A stretch of 64,000 bases of DNA from Dama dama (GCF_033118175.1 NC_083710.1:41013501-41077500), one strand, 5' to 3'. Shown: positions 33,991 through 46,348, counted from the stretch's first letter. The notes: a model not told the origin generated them from the letters alone. Program-made: numbers and translations.

Positions 33991-36590
33991 TCAATGTCTC
34001 GGTCATGTCCAATTCTTTTAACCTCATGAACTGAAGCTCACTAGTCTTCCCTGTCCATCACCACCTCCCAGAGCTTGCCTAAATTCATTTTCATTGAGTC
34101 AGTTATGCCTCCCAACCATCTTATCCTCTGTCATCTCCTTCACCTTCTGTCTTCAATCTTTTCCGTTATCAGAGTTTTTTTCCAGTGAGTCAGTTCTTCA
34201 CATCAGGTGGCCAAAGTATTGGTGTTTCAGCTTCGGCATCAATCCTTCCAATAAATATTCAGGAATGATTCCATTTAGGATTGACTGGTTTTATCTCTTT
34301 GCAGTCCAGTGGAATCTAAGGAGTCTTCTCCAACACCACAGTTCAAAAGCATTAATTCCTTCACACTCAGCTTTCTTTATGGTCCAATTTTCGCACACAT
34401 ATCATGAATACTGGAAAAAACTGTAACTTTGACTAGATGGGTATTTCTTGGCAAAATAATGTCTCTGCTTTTTAATATGCTGTCTAGGTTGGTCATGGAT
34501 TTTCTTCCAAGGAGCATGTGTCTTTTAATTTTATGACTAAAGTCACAATCTGCAGTGATTTTGGAGTCCAAGAAAAGACATTATGTCACTATTTCCATTG
34601 CTTTCCCTTCTATTTGCCATGAAGTGATGGGAGAACATGCTGTGATCTTTGTGTGTGTGTGTGGTTTTTTTTTTTAATATTGAGTTTTAAGCCAGCTTTT
34701 TCACTCTCCTCTTTCACCTTAATCAAGAGGCTGTTTCATTCCTCTTTAGTTTCTGCCATAAGGGTGGTGTCATCTGCATATCTGACTTTACTGATATTTC
34801 TCCTGGCAATCTTAATTCCAGGAAAATCTTGTGCTTTATCCAGCCTGGCATTTTCCATGATGTACTCAGCATATAAGTTAAATAAGCAGGGAGACATTAT
34901 ATGGCCTTGATGTACTCCTTTTCCAAGTTGGAACCAGTCCGTTGCTCCCTGTCTGGTTCTAACTGTTTCTTTTTGAACTGCACACAGATTTTTCAGGAAG
35001 TAGGTAAAGTGGTCTGTTATTCCCATCTCTTGAAGAATTTTCCACTGTTTGTTGTCATCCACACAGTCAAAAGTTTTAGCATAGTCAGTAAAGAAGAAGT
35101 ATATATTTATCTGTAACTCTCTTGCTTTTTCTATGATTCAATGGATGTTGGCAATTTGATCTCTGGTTCTTGTGTCTTTTCTCAATGGACCTTGAACATC
35201 TGGAAATTCTCAGTTCATGTACTGTTGCTTAGCTTGGAGAAAATTGACTATTGCTTTGCTAGCATATGAGATGAGTGCAACTGTGGGCCAATTTGGGCAT
35301 TCTTTGGCATTGCCTTTCTTTGGCATTAGAATGGAAACTGACCTTTTCCTGTCCTGTGGCCATTGTTAAGTTTTCCAAATTTGCTGGCATATTGAGTGCA
35401 GCACTCTCACAGCATCATCTTTTAGGATTTTGAAATAGCTGAACTTAACTTCCATCACCTCCACTAACTTTGTTCTTAGTGATGCTTCCTAAGGCCCACT
35501 TGACTTCACATTCCAGGATGTCTGACTCTAGGTGACTCTACTCCCTTAGACATTGTGACAGTATACCTAGTCATCACCTAGACAGTACTCACCTACTCAT
35601 CTAAACATTGTGGTTATCTGGGCCATTAAGATCTGTTTTGTACTGTTCTTCTGTGCATTCTTGTCACCTATTCTTAATATCTTATTCTTTTGTTAGGTCT
35701 ATACCATTTATATCCTTTATTGTGCCCATCTTTGCATGAAAAGCTCCCTTGGTATCTCTAATTTTCTTGAAGAGATCTCTAGTCTTCCCCATTCTATTGT
35801 CTTCCTCTATTTCTTTGCATTTATCACTGAGGAAGGCTTTCTTATCTCTCCCTGTTATTCTTTGGAGCTCTGCTTTCAGATGGATATATCTTTCCTTTTC
35901 TCCTTTGTCTTTAGCTTCTCTTCTTTTATCAGCTATTTGTAAGGCCTCCTCAGGCAACCATTTTGCCCTTTTGCATTTCTTTTTTTGGGGTGGTCTTGAT
36001 CTTGTTTTTGCTTTGGTTCCTTCCCTTCATTCTTTGGAGTTATTTCTCCACTGATCTCTAGTAGCATATTGGGCACCTACTGATCTAGGGAGTTCATCTT
36101 TCAGTATCCTATCTTCTTGCCTTTTCATACAGTTCATGGGGTTCTCAAGGCAAGAATACTGAGGTGGTTTGCCATTCCCTTCTCCATTGGACCACATTCG
36201 GTCAGATCTCTCCACCATGACCCATCAGTCTTGGTTGGGCCCACACAGCATGGCTTAGTTTCATTGAGTTAGACAAGGCTGTGGTCCGTGTGATCAGATT
36301 GGCTAGTTGTCTGTGATTGTGGTTTCAGTCTGTCTGCCCTCTGATGCCCTCTCTCAGCGCCTACCATCTTACTTGGGTTTCTCTTACATTGGACTTGGGT
36401 TATCTGTTCACGATTGCTCCAGCAAAGCGAAGCTGCTGCTCCTTACCTTGGACATGGGGTAGCTCGTCTCGGCCGCTGCCCCTGACCTTGGATGTGGGGT
36501 AGGTCCTCTCGGCAGTGCTCCTACACCGTCATAGCTACTGCACTCCTGCACCGTCACTGCTCTTGGCCCTGCCTTAACTGTGGGTGTATT
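33991..36590 (-). mobile_element. BovB LINE with endonuclease deleted and 5' UTR kept (second of three)
   Basis: Minus-strand copy. From the 3' end at 33991 it runs through the reverse transcriptase (YADD intact near 34770) and linker. It then jumps at about 36000 from 'ggggtggtcttgat' to 'cttgtttttgctttggttcc'. This removes most of the AP-like endonuclease, roughly 1.2-1.5 kb, but keeps the first ~250 bp of the element. It then shows a GC-rich 5' leader (36310-36590) with a repeated 'accttggacatggggtag' type unit. A (GT)n run (34650-34662) and a ~60-bp insertion near 35535-35600 add to the decay. Confidence 0.92.
36310..36590 (-). promoter_or_regulatory. BovB GC-rich 5' leader
   Basis: Upstream end of the minus-strand BovB. 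It is rich in CG and contains at least two copies of a 'ccttggacatggggtagctc' / 'ccttggatgtggggtaggtc' unit (36450-36512). In LINEs the internal promoter lies in this position. That this segment is or was a promoter is inferred from position only. Confidence 0.5.
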
Positions 36591-36743
36591 TGCAATTGAT
36601 CCTTAGGTGACTCTTGATACTTATATTTTTTTCACTGAGTTGCTGGTTGAAGTCCACTGAGCTTAGATTCCAATATTGCAGTAGTAATGCAACTGGACCA
36701 CTGTAGGAGCTATAGAAGAAGTTCAAACTATGGTCTAGTGCTC
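36591..36743. other. Short anonymous spacer between BovB copies
   Basis: Nothing recognised. Confidence 0.4.
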
Positions 36744-39700
36744 AGACAATTCAGTCGCCCAGTCATTTCTGACTCTTTGCAACTCCATGGACTGCAGCAC
36801 ACCAGGATTCCCTGTCCATCACCAACCCCCAGAACCTGGTCAAACTCATGTCTATCGAGTCAGTGATACTACACAACCATCTCATCCTGGATAGGCCCCT
36901 TCTCCTCCTGCATTCAACTTTTCCCAGCACCAGGGTCTTTCCCAATGAGTTAGTTTTTCAAAACAGGTGGCCAAGTATTGGCGTTTCAACTTCAGCATCA
37001 GTCATTCAAAAGAATATTCAGGACTGATTTCCTTTTGGATTGACTGACTTGATCTCCTTGCAGTCCAAGGGAATCTCAAGAATCTTCTCCAACACCACAG
37101 TTCAAAAACCTCAATTCTTCGGCGTCAACTTTGTTTATAGTCCAACTCTCACATCCATCCATAACTACTGGAAAACCATAGCTTTGAAAGATGGACATTT
37201 GTTGTCAAAGTAATGTCTCTGCTTTATAATATGCAGTCTAGGTTGTTTATAACTTTTCTGATAAGAAGCAAGCATCTTTTAATTTCAAGGCTGCAGTCAC
37301 CATCTGCAGTGATTTTGGAACACAAGCAAGAAAGTTTCTCACTGGTTCCATTGTTTCCCCATCTATTTGCCATGAAGTGACGGGACCAGATGCCATGATC
37401 TTAGTTTTTTGAATGCTGAGTTAAGCCAGATTTTTCACTCTCCTCTTTCACTTTCACCAAGAGGCTCTTCAGTTCTTCTTTGCTTTCTGCCATAATGGTG
37501 GTATCATCTGTGTGTCTGAAGTTATGGATGTTTCTCCTAACACTCTTGTTTCTAGCTTGTGCTTCATCCAGTCTGGCATTTCACATGAGGTACTCAACAT
37601 ATAAGTTAAATAAGCAGGGTGACGATATACACAGCCTTGGTGTACTCCTTTTCCAATTTGGAACAAGCCTGTATTTCCACATCCAGTTCTAGCTATTGCT
37701 TCTTGACCTGCATACAGATTTCTCAAGAGGCAGGTAAGGTGGTCATCTCTTGAAGATTATCCACTGTTTGTTGTCATCCACATAGTCAAATGTTTTAACA
37801 TTGTCAGTAAAGTATAAGTAGATGTTTTTCTGGAACTCTATTGCTTTTTCTATGATCCAGTGGATATTGGGAATTTGATTTCTGTTCTCTTACCATTTCT
37901 AAATCCAGCTTGAACATCTGGAAGTTCATGAGTCACATACTGGTGAAGCCTGGCTTGGAGAATTTTGAGCATTACTTTACTAGAGTGTGAGATGAGTGCA
38001 GTTGTGTGGTAGTTTGAACATTATTTGGCATTGCCATTCTTTGGGATTGGAATAAAAAAAATGACCTATTCCAGTTCTGTGGCAACTGCTGAATTTTCCA
38101 AATTTGCTGGCATATTGAATTTAGCACTTGCATAGCATCAACTTTTAGGATTTGAACTTGACCAACTGGAATTCCATCACCTCCACCAGTTGTGTTTATA
38201 GTGATGCTTTCTAAGGCCCACTTGATTTCAAACTTCAGGATGTCTGGCTCTAGATGAGTGATCACACAATCATGGCTATCTGGGTCACGAAGATCTTTTT
38301 TGTATAATTCTTCCATTTATTCTTGTTACTTCTTAATATCTTCTGCTTCAGTTAGATCCATATTGTTTCTTTCCTTATTGTGCCCATCTTTGCATGAAAT
38401 ATTCTCTTGGTATCTCTAATTTTATTGACGAGATCTTTAGTCTTTCCCATTCTGTTGTTTCCTCTATTTCTTTGCATTGATTACTTAGGAAGTCTTTCTT
38501 ATCACTCCTTGCTAGTATTAGGAACTCTGCATTCAAATGGGTACATCATTCCTTCTGTCTTTTGTCTTTAGCTTCTCTTCTTTTCTCAGCTATTTGTAAG
38601 GCCTCCTCAGGCAACCTTTTTGCCATTTTGAATTTCTTTTTCTTGGGGATGGTCTTGATCACTGCCTCCTGTAGAATATCACAAACCTCCATCCATAGTT
38701 CTTCAGGCACTCTGTCTATCAGATTTAATCCCTTGAATCTATTTCTTACATACACTGTATAATTGTAAGGGATTTTATTTAGGTCATGCCTGAATGCTAT
38801 AGTAATTTTCCCTACTTTCTTCAATTTAAGTCTGAATTTAGCAATAAGGAGTTTATGATCTGAGCCACAGACAGCTCATGGTCTTGTTTTTGCTGGCTGT
38901 ATAGAGCCTTTCCACCTTTGTCTTCCACCTTTGTTTTCCACCTTTCCATAATTTGTCTGCAAATTATATAATCAATCTGATTTCAGTATTGACCATCCAG
39001 TGATGTCCATGTGTAGAGTCTTCTCTTGTGTAGTTGGAAGAAAGTGCTTGCTATGACCAGTGAGTTCTCTTGGCAAAACTCTGTTAGCTTTTGCACTGTG
39101 TAATTTTGTACTCTAAGCAAGGCCAAATTTGCCTTTTACTCCAGGCATCTTTTGACTTCCTACTTTTGCATTCCAGTACCCTATGATGGAAAAGACATCT
39201 TTTTTGGGTGATAGTTCTAGAAGGTCTTTTAGTTCTATGTAGAACCACTCAACTTCAGCTTCTTCAGCATTACTTGTCAGGGCATAGACTTGGATTACTC
39301 TGATATTGAATGGTTTGCCTTAGAAACGAACAGAGACCATTCTGTCATTTTTGAAATTGCACTCAAATACCGCATTTCAGACTCTTTTGATAACTGTGAG
39401 GGCTACTGCATTTCTTCTAAGGTATTCTTCCCCACAGTAGCAGATGCAATGGTCATCTGAATTAAATTCGCTCATTCCAGTCCATTTTAATTCACTGATT
39501 CCTAAATGATCAGTGCTGACACTTGCCATCTTCTGTGTGACCACTTCCAATTTGCCTTTATTCATGGACCTAGCCTTCCAGGGTCTTATGCAATTTTGTT
39601 CTTTACAACATCGGACTTTGCTTCCATCACCAGTCATATTCACAATTAGATGTTGTTTTTGCTTTGGCTCCATCTCTTCATTCTTTCCGGTGTTATTTCT

Positions 39701-40120
39701 CCACGCTTCTCCAGTAGCATATTGGACACCTGCCACCTGGGGAGCTCATCTTTCAGTGTGATATCATTTTGCCTTTTCATATTGTTCATGGGGTTCTCAA
39801 GGCAAAAATGTTGAAGTGGTTTGCCATTCCTTTATCTAGTGAACCACATTTTGCTAGAACTCTCCACCATGACCTGTCTGTCTTTGGTGGCCCTATACTG
39901 CATGGATCATAGCTTCATTGAATTAGACAAGGCTGTGGTCCATATGATCAGTTTGATTGGTTTTCTGTGATTATGGTTTTAATTCTGTCTGCCCTCTGAT
40001 GGATAAGGTTAAGAGACTTATGGAGGCTTCTTGATATGGGAGCTTATTGGGGTGGGGGTGGGGGAGGACTGGACTGGCTCTTGGTCTGATGGGCAGGGTA
40101 TACTCAGTAGATCTTTAATT
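36744..40120 (-). mobile_element. BovB LINE, essentially full length (third of three)
   Basis: Minus-strand copy of about 3.4 kb, close to the known BovB length of about 3.2 kb. It has the 3' end ('acaattcagtcgcccagtca'), reverse transcriptase, linker, AP-like endonuclease ('AAP..' readable at 39736-39377 with 'MNKGKLEVVTQKMASVSTDH' and 'LGISELKWTGMSEFN') and 5' leader up to 'tctttaatt' at 40120. Many stops and frameshifts. In place of YADD it encodes 'SDTQMIPPLW', so catalytic residues are lost. Confidence 0.94.
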
Positions 40121-41130
40121 CACAAGATGGCAGAGTAGAAGAACGTGTGCTCATCTTCTCCTGAGAGAACTTCAAAATTGTGACTTGCTGCTGAGCAACC
40201 ATCAAAAGGAGTATGTTGGATCCTATATATATATATATATATACATTCAAAGGCAAAGGAGAGGCCCCAGCAAGACAGTAGGAGGGACAAAATCATGTTT
40301 AGAATCAGACCCCATACCAGCCAGAGATGCTTGGAAGGCTCAAATAAAACCTTGTGCACAGCAGGACCCAGAGAACTGACAGAGACTGAGCCAGACCTGT
40401 GTTTGAAGGTACCTCCTCCTGTTGAGGTACGGGTCAGCAGTGGCCTGTCGCAGGGGCAGGGGCTCTAAATGCAGGAGACCTGGATCACACAACCTGTGGC
40501 ATAAGCCCTCTTGGAGGAGGTCAACATTAACCCCAGCATAGAGCCACCAAGCAGATGACCCACAAACTGCAGAATAATTATCTAAAAGAAATTTTGTACT
40601 GTTAAGAAAGTTCTAGGACCCACAACAGATTTATCAATCTGTTTCACATCAGATTTCTCAATTTCTCAATCCCCTGGGGATCTGGCAAGGGGACTAAGAA
40701 CCTCCAGGGAATTTGACTTTGGAGGTCAGTGGGATTTGATTACGGAACTTACACAGGATTGGGGAAACAGACTCTTGGAGGGCACAAATAAAACCTTGAG
40801 CACACCAGGACCCAGAAAAAAGGAACAGTAACCCCACAAAAGACAGACTCAGACTTGCCTGTGAGTGTTCAGGAGTCTCCAGCAGAGGTGTGGGTCAGCA
40901 GTGGTCTGCTAAGGTCGGTGGCACTGAATGAAGCCGTGCATGCATGGGACTTTTGGAAGTAGGTCACCATTATCTTCATTGCCCCTTCCATAGTTTGGTC
41001 TTAGGTCAAACAACAGGGAGGGACACACAGTCCCACCCATCAAAAGAAAATTGGATTAAAGATTTACTGTTCATGACCCTGCCCATCAGGACAGGACCCA
41101 GTTTTCCCCACAGTCGGTCTGGCCCTACCC
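40121..41130 (+). mobile_element. LINE 5' leader (L1/BovB type), head-to-head with BovB
   Basis: Begins 'cacaagatggcagagtagaa' and continues through 'gctcatcttctcctgagaga', 'ccccagcaagacagtaggag', two copies of a 'aataaaaccttg.gcacac.aggacccaga' block (about 40345 and 40787), 'gtgggtcagcagtggtctgc' and 'caaacaacagggagggacac'. It ends with 'ttggattaaagatttactgt', 'catgaccctgcccatcagga' and 'cagttttccccacagtcggt'. This last stretch (41049-41130) is the inverse of 40028-40120 in the neighbouring BovB. I recognise it as a ruminant LINE 5' UTR. Whether it is L1 or an extended BovB leader is uncertain. Confidence 0.55.
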
Positions 41131-41355
41131 CAACGTATTTGTGCTTGCAGAGCCCACAGCTGTGAAAGTCAGACTCATCCCAGTTTCAAGAGCACCTGTT
41201 ATCCTTTCAGATGTTTAGCTGGTACTGAATTTATGAAGCTGTCATCAGAGGTGTAACTCTGCAGTTCATGATTCTACACGGAAAGGTTTTAGCTCTTCTG
41301 TCTTAGTCACATAGTCCCTGGGGCTCAGCTGTGGTTTCAGCCTTCATCTCTGGGA
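41131..41355. other. Unclassified DNA
   Basis: Nothing recognised. It lies between the LINE leader and the 69-bp tandem repeat. Confidence 0.4.
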
Positions 41356-41645
41356 GAATTCCCTAGTGGGGGAAGCTATCTGCACTCTTCAGTACAGTGG
41401 GGCAGGTCCCAGCACCCACTGACAGATTTCCTAGTACTAGGAAATCTTTGTGTCTTCCTGGAATGATATGAAATCTCCTTGCACCTGCTGATGGGTTTCC
41501 TGGTGGGGGGAGCTATCTGTGCCATCCTGAATAGCATGGGCAAGTCCAGGGGCTTTCAGGAAGAATTCCCAGTGGGGAAAGCTGTCCATATCCTTTCAAA
41601 TCAGCAGGGGTGGGTTCTGTGACCCCCTCATGATATTTCTAGTTT
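41356..41645 (+). repeat. Degenerate 69-bp tandem repeat, about 4.2 copies
   Basis: Units begin at 41356, 41425, 41494, 41563 and 41632, exactly 69 bp apart, each with a 'g..ttcc.agtgggg.agc' type start. Units 1, 3 and 4 share 'ggaagctatctgc' / 'ggagctatctgtg' / 'gaaagctgtccat' at the same phase. Units 1, 2 and 4 share a 'c.cccactga' / 'cacctgctgat' / 'accccctcat' end. Confidence 0.75.
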
Positions 41646-42221
41646 CGGGTTCTTTCTATTTTAGATAGGTTTCATTTATTCCTTTTCAGACTAAATGATG
41701 TATTGGTGAAGTTTTTCAGGATTTTATTTGCTAAACTTCTGCCACACTGAGGTTTAGTTAGAATATGACAGATGTAGGTAGGGGCCTGGTTACCAAGGCA
41801 CCTTGGTAACTTCCTCAAACTTTCATACACTCTCAGAGCCAGAAGGCATTTTTAAAGGTTAATCATGACTACCTCCTTCCTCCCTTAACTGCTACTGATA
41901 ATTTTAGAAATTCTGATTTCCAATTTATATTTACCATCTTATCTTGGGAATTTCTGACATCATCTTCTAGCTTAAAGACCTATCAAAAGACCATGTCTAA
42001 AGAAATGTGGGAAATAGCAGCTGGATTGCTTAACATTCCATTTGTTTATAGAATTTATAATGTATAATGAGATAATTCTATATTAAGCAATCTGCTTGAT
42101 GTAATTATTTTTCCTTTCTTGGGGGGAGGGAAATCAAGATTTTGAATTATTCTTATTATCTTTCTTTTAGCTAATTGTGTGAAACAGGTTTCAGTTAGTT
42201 TTACTCATCTGAAATAAGGTG
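41646..42221. other. Anonymous DNA
   Basis: No gene or recognised repeat. G-run at about 42121-42128. Confidence 0.4.
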
Positions 42222-42440
42222 GACTTCCCTGGTGGCTCAGACGGTAAAGTGTCTGTCTGAAATACAGGAGACCTGGGTTCAATCCCTGGGTTGGGAAGAT
42301 CCTCTGGAGAAGGAAATGGCAGCCCACTCCAGTATTCTTGCCTGGAAAATCCTATGGACGGCAGAGCCTGGTAGGCTACCTTCCACAGGGTCGCAAAGAG
42401 TCGGACACAACTGAGAGACTTCACTTTCACTTTACATATT
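42222..42440 (+). mobile_element. Bov-tA SINE
   Basis: Head 'acttccctggtggctcagac', B-box region 'gggttcaatccctgggttgg', body 'actccagtattcttgcctgg' and 'gggtcgcaaagagtcggaca', and a 'cactttcacttta' tail. Confidence 0.95.
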
Positions 42441-43135
42441 TAGATCATCTCAAATGCATATTCAAGTTTAGTTTTCACTGTGAAAGTTTTAAGAATGATT
42501 CATTTTGATTATCTGTATCATTTTTTTTTTTTAATTATCAGGCTGTTTTATTGTTTGGGAAATAAATTGGTAAAACTGAAACAGGCTCTATTTCTCTTTT
42601 CAGTATATAATTACTTTAGAAGCCTGGTGTACCTGACAATACTAAGTATTGAATATGTAAAAATGAGACAAGCAGAAAAGGTTCTCTGCCCTCATGTAAT
42701 TTAATTTTACCAGGATGAATGTGCTTTATACCATCATAAAATAAATATCACCGAACAGCAATTTTGGTTAAGGGCTACTAAAAAGATAAACTGTGCTATG
42801 AGTATGCTTACCAGACTGTTGAGTAAAGAAAGATCTGCAGTTTACAGAGTAAAGAGAAGTTAACAAAAGAAGATATAAAAATGGGGAAACAAGTAGAAAA
42901 GGGCAGTATGTGCAAAGAAGGCCAGACAAGAAAGTAGCAGAGGCAAAATGAGACCGGGCCATTGAAAAGGGCCAAACCATATGGATCTTATGGACAAAGG
43001 CAAAGTATCTAAACTTTGTTACACAGTCCATGTTTCAAAAGCCACTGAATGAGTTCAAAGTAACAGATGCCATGTGAGTTTTGGATAATAGGTGAGAAAA
43101 AAATGTGTATTTGGATACAGTAGTTAGGATGATAT
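42441..43135. other. Anonymous AT-rich DNA
   Basis: No gene or recognised repeat. Confidence 0.4.
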
Positions 43136-43350
43136 GGGATTCCCAGGTGGCACTATTGGTAAAGAACACACCTGCCAATGCAGGAGACTTAAGAGACCAG
43201 GGTTCAATCCCTGGGTCAGGAAGATCCCCTGAAGAAGAAAATGGCAACCCACTCCAGTATTCTTTCTTGGAGAATCCCATGGACAAAGGGGCCTGGTGGT
43301 CCATGGGGTCATAGAGTAAGACACGACTGAAGTAACTTAGCATGCATGTG
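43136..43350 (+). mobile_element. Bov-tA SINE
   Basis: Head 'ggattcccaggtggcactat', B-box region 'gggttcaatccctgggtcag', body with 'actccagtattctttcttgg' and an end of the 'actgaagtaacttagcatgc' subtype. Confidence 0.94.
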
Positions 43351-43560
43351 TGTGTACATAAGAACATAGGGGGGAATTATGGTAAATTGTACTAAATTAT
43401 GCTAGTTTGAAGTAAGTTAAAACAATTTTCTGTATTCTTGATACTTTCCATAAAGGGAGGGCCTGATAGTAAATATTTTAGACCAGACTGTTTCTATTGC
43501 ATGTTCCTGTAGTGCATAGAAGCAATCATAGAAATAAATGTTACCAAATGAATGAAGTTG

Positions 43561-43599
<39 letters not shown>

Positions 43600-44069
43600 C
43601 CAAAAACAAGCATGAAATTGGATTTGGCCCACAAGTTCTAGTTTGTCAGTTACTCATGGACAAAAAGACAATATGTGAGATTTGTTTTTTTTGTTTGTTT
43701 GTTTTTAACTATGGAGATTCAAGTTCAAGGTTAAAGATGGCTTAACCATTTAAGAACTGCATTTCTTGTATGAGTAAAGGATTTTTTAAAATTTATTACT
43801 AATACAAAAATATTTGAAAAGGCTTAAATCATTTATTTACAAAGCTTGGAATACATGTAAAAACTTTCCTTAAATGTCTCGATGTATGTAAATATTTAAT
43901 GTAGAAGTGTTGATCAAAATATACAAATTTGAGTTTATAAAATTATTAAAACACATGCATTGTGCACAACTAGCTTGCCATCAATTCTATCCATTCTCTA
44001 AATTTAATTTCTAGACTTTATTATATCTCTTTATTATATCTTATGGAAATATGGCAGAAGAAACTGGTT
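43351..44069. other. Anonymous DNA with an old interspersed repeat and a (TA)n run
   Basis: About 43455-43650 ('ggcctgatagtaaatatttt', 'ggatttggcccacaagttct') matches an old mammalian repeat whose other copy lies at 56566-56745. The family name is not certain. A (TA)n then T-run at 43564-43599 interrupts it. A (TTTG)n patch lies near 43688-43707. No gene. Confidence 0.45.
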
Positions 44070-46348
44070 CATTTCAGTTCAGTTCAGTTCAGTCACTCAG
44101 TCATGTCTGACTCTTTGTGACCCCATGAACTACAGCAGGTCAGGCCTCTCTGTCCATCACCAACTCACGGGGTCCACCCAAACCCATGTCCATCGAATCA
44201 GTGATGCCATCCAACCATCCTCTGTCATCCCCTTCACCTCCTGCCTTCAATCCTTCCCAGCATTAGGGTCTTTTCAAATGAGTCAAATCTTCGAATCAGG
44301 TGGCCAAAGTATTGGAGTTTCAGCTTCAACATCAGTCTTTCCAATGAACACCCAGGACTGATCTCCTTTAGGATGGACTGGTTGGATCTCCTTGTAGTCC
44401 AAGGGAATCTCAAGAGTCTTCTCCAACACCACAGTTCAAAAGCATAATTCTTTGGTGCTCAGCTTTCTTGATAGTCCAACTCTCACATCAATACATGACT
44501 ACTGGAAAAACCATAGCCTTGACTAGACAGACTTTTGTTGGCAAAGTAGTGTTTCTGCTTTTTAGTATGTTGTCTAGGTTGGTGATAACTTTCCTTCCAA
44601 GGAGTAAGCCTCTTTTAATTTCATGGCTGCAGTCACCATCATCAGTGATTTTGGAGCCCAGAAAAATAAAGTCTGACATTGTTTCCCCATCTATTTGCCA
44701 TGAAGTGATGGGACCAGATGCCATGATCTTAGTTTTCTGAAGGTTGAGCTTTAAGCCAACTTTTTCACTCTCCTCTTTCACTTTCATCAAGAGGTTCTTT
44801 AGTTCTTCTTCACTTTCTGACATAAGGGTGGTGTCATCTGCATATCTGATGTTATTGATATTTCTCCCGGCAATCTTGATTCCAGCTTGTGCTTCATCCA
44901 GCCCAGCGTTTTTTATGATGTATTCTGCATATAAGTTAAATAAGCAGGGTGACAATAGACAGCCTTGACGTACTCCTTTTCCATTTGGAACCAGTCTGTT
45001 GTTCCATGTCCAGTTCTAACTGTTGCCTCCTGACCTGCATACAGGTTTCTCAAGAGGCAGGTCAGGTGGTCTGGTATTCCAGTCTCTTTCAGAATTTTCC
45101 ACAGTTTATTGTGATCCACACAGTCAAAGGCTTTGGCATAGTCAATAAAACAGAAATAGATGTTTTTCTGGAAATCTCTTGCCTTTCTGATGATTCAGTG
45201 GATGTTGGCAATTTGATCTCTGGTTCCTCTGCCTTTTCTAAAACCAGCCTGAACATCTGGAAGTTCATGGTTCACATATTGCTGAAGCCTGGCTTGGAGA
45301 ATTTTGAGCATTACTTCACTAGTATGTGAGATGAGTGCAATTGTGTGGTAGTTTGAGCATTCTTTGGGTTTGCCTTTCTTTGGGATTGAAATGAAAACTG
45401 AGATTTTCCAGTCCTGTGGCCACTGCTGAGTTTTCCAAATTTTCTGACATGTTGAATGCAGCACTTTCACAGCATCATCTTTCAGGATTTGAAATAGCTC
45501 AACTGGAATTCCATCACCTCCATTAGCTTTGTTCCTAGTGATGATTTCTAAGGCCCAGTTGACTTCACATTCCAGGATATCTGGCTCTAGATGAGTGATC
45601 ACACCATCATGATCATCTGGGTTGTGAAGATCTTCTTTGTAAAGTTCTTCTGTGTAGTCTTGCTACCTCTTCTTAATATGTTCTGCTTCTGTTAGGTCCC
45701 TACAATTTCTGTCCTTTATTGAGCCCATCTTTGCCTGAAGTGTTCCCTTGGTATCTCTAATTGTCTTGAAGAGATCTCTAGTCTTTCCCATTCTATTGTT
45801 TTCCTCTATTTCTTTGCATTTATCCCTGAGGAAAGCTTTCTTATTTCTCCTTGTTATTCTTTGAAACTCTGCATTCAAATGGTTATACCTTTCTTTTTCT
45901 CCTTTGCTTTTAGCTTCTCTTCTTTTCACAGCTTTTTGTAAGGCCTCCTCAGACAACCATTTTGCTTTTTTTCAGTTCTTTTCTTGGGGATGGTCTAGAT
46001 TCCTGTCTCCTGTACAATGTCACGAACCTCCATCCATAGTTCATCAGGCACTCTGTCTATCAGATCTAGTCCCTTAAGTCTATTTCTCACTTCCACTGTA
46101 TATTCATAAATGATTTTATTTAGGTCATACCTGAATGGTCTAGTGGTTTTCTCCACTTTCTTCAATTTCAGTCTGAATTTGGCAATAAGGAGTTCATGAT
46201 CCCAGCCACATTCAGCTCCCAGTGGTGTTGTTTTTGCTGACTGTATAGAGTTTCTCCATCTTTGGCTGCAAAGAATATAATCAGTCTGATTTCGGTGTCG
46301 ACCATCTTGTGATGTCCATGTGTAGAGTCTTCTCTTGTGTTGTTGGAA
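44070..46348 (-). mobile_element. BovB LINE, 5'-truncated, relatively intact
   Basis: Minus-strand copy with a clean (GTTCA)n-type 3' end (44078-44095). It runs through a well-preserved reverse transcriptase and linker to the late endonuclease, ending near 'tcttctcttgtgttgttgga'. The long open stretches make it one of the less decayed copies here. Confidence 0.95.
44488..45602 (-). pseudogene. BovB ORF2 fragment: reverse transcriptase
   Basis: Two long open stretches on the minus strand. 45602-45195 holds the N-terminal reverse transcriptase with 'RNKANGGDGIPVELFQILKD' and 'QQWPQDWKISVFISIPKKG'. 44955-44488 holds 'LSPCLFNLYAEYIIKNAGLD' and 'NNIRYADDTTLMSESEEEL', with YADD encoded at 44833-44844. 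They are separated by a frameshift near 44970-45195. In a working element this enzyme copies BovB and, in trans, SINE RNA at a nicked target. This copy lacks most of its endonuclease. Confidence 0.9.

Noticed and set aside
36317..36502. 61-codon frame with internal repeats
   Set aside because: It arises from the repeated GC-rich BovB leader read on the wrong strand.
42206..42455. 'catctgaaat' / 'catctcaaat' as target duplication of the SINE at 42222
   Set aside because: One mismatch, and neither copy sits directly at the element's borders, so it is not convincing.
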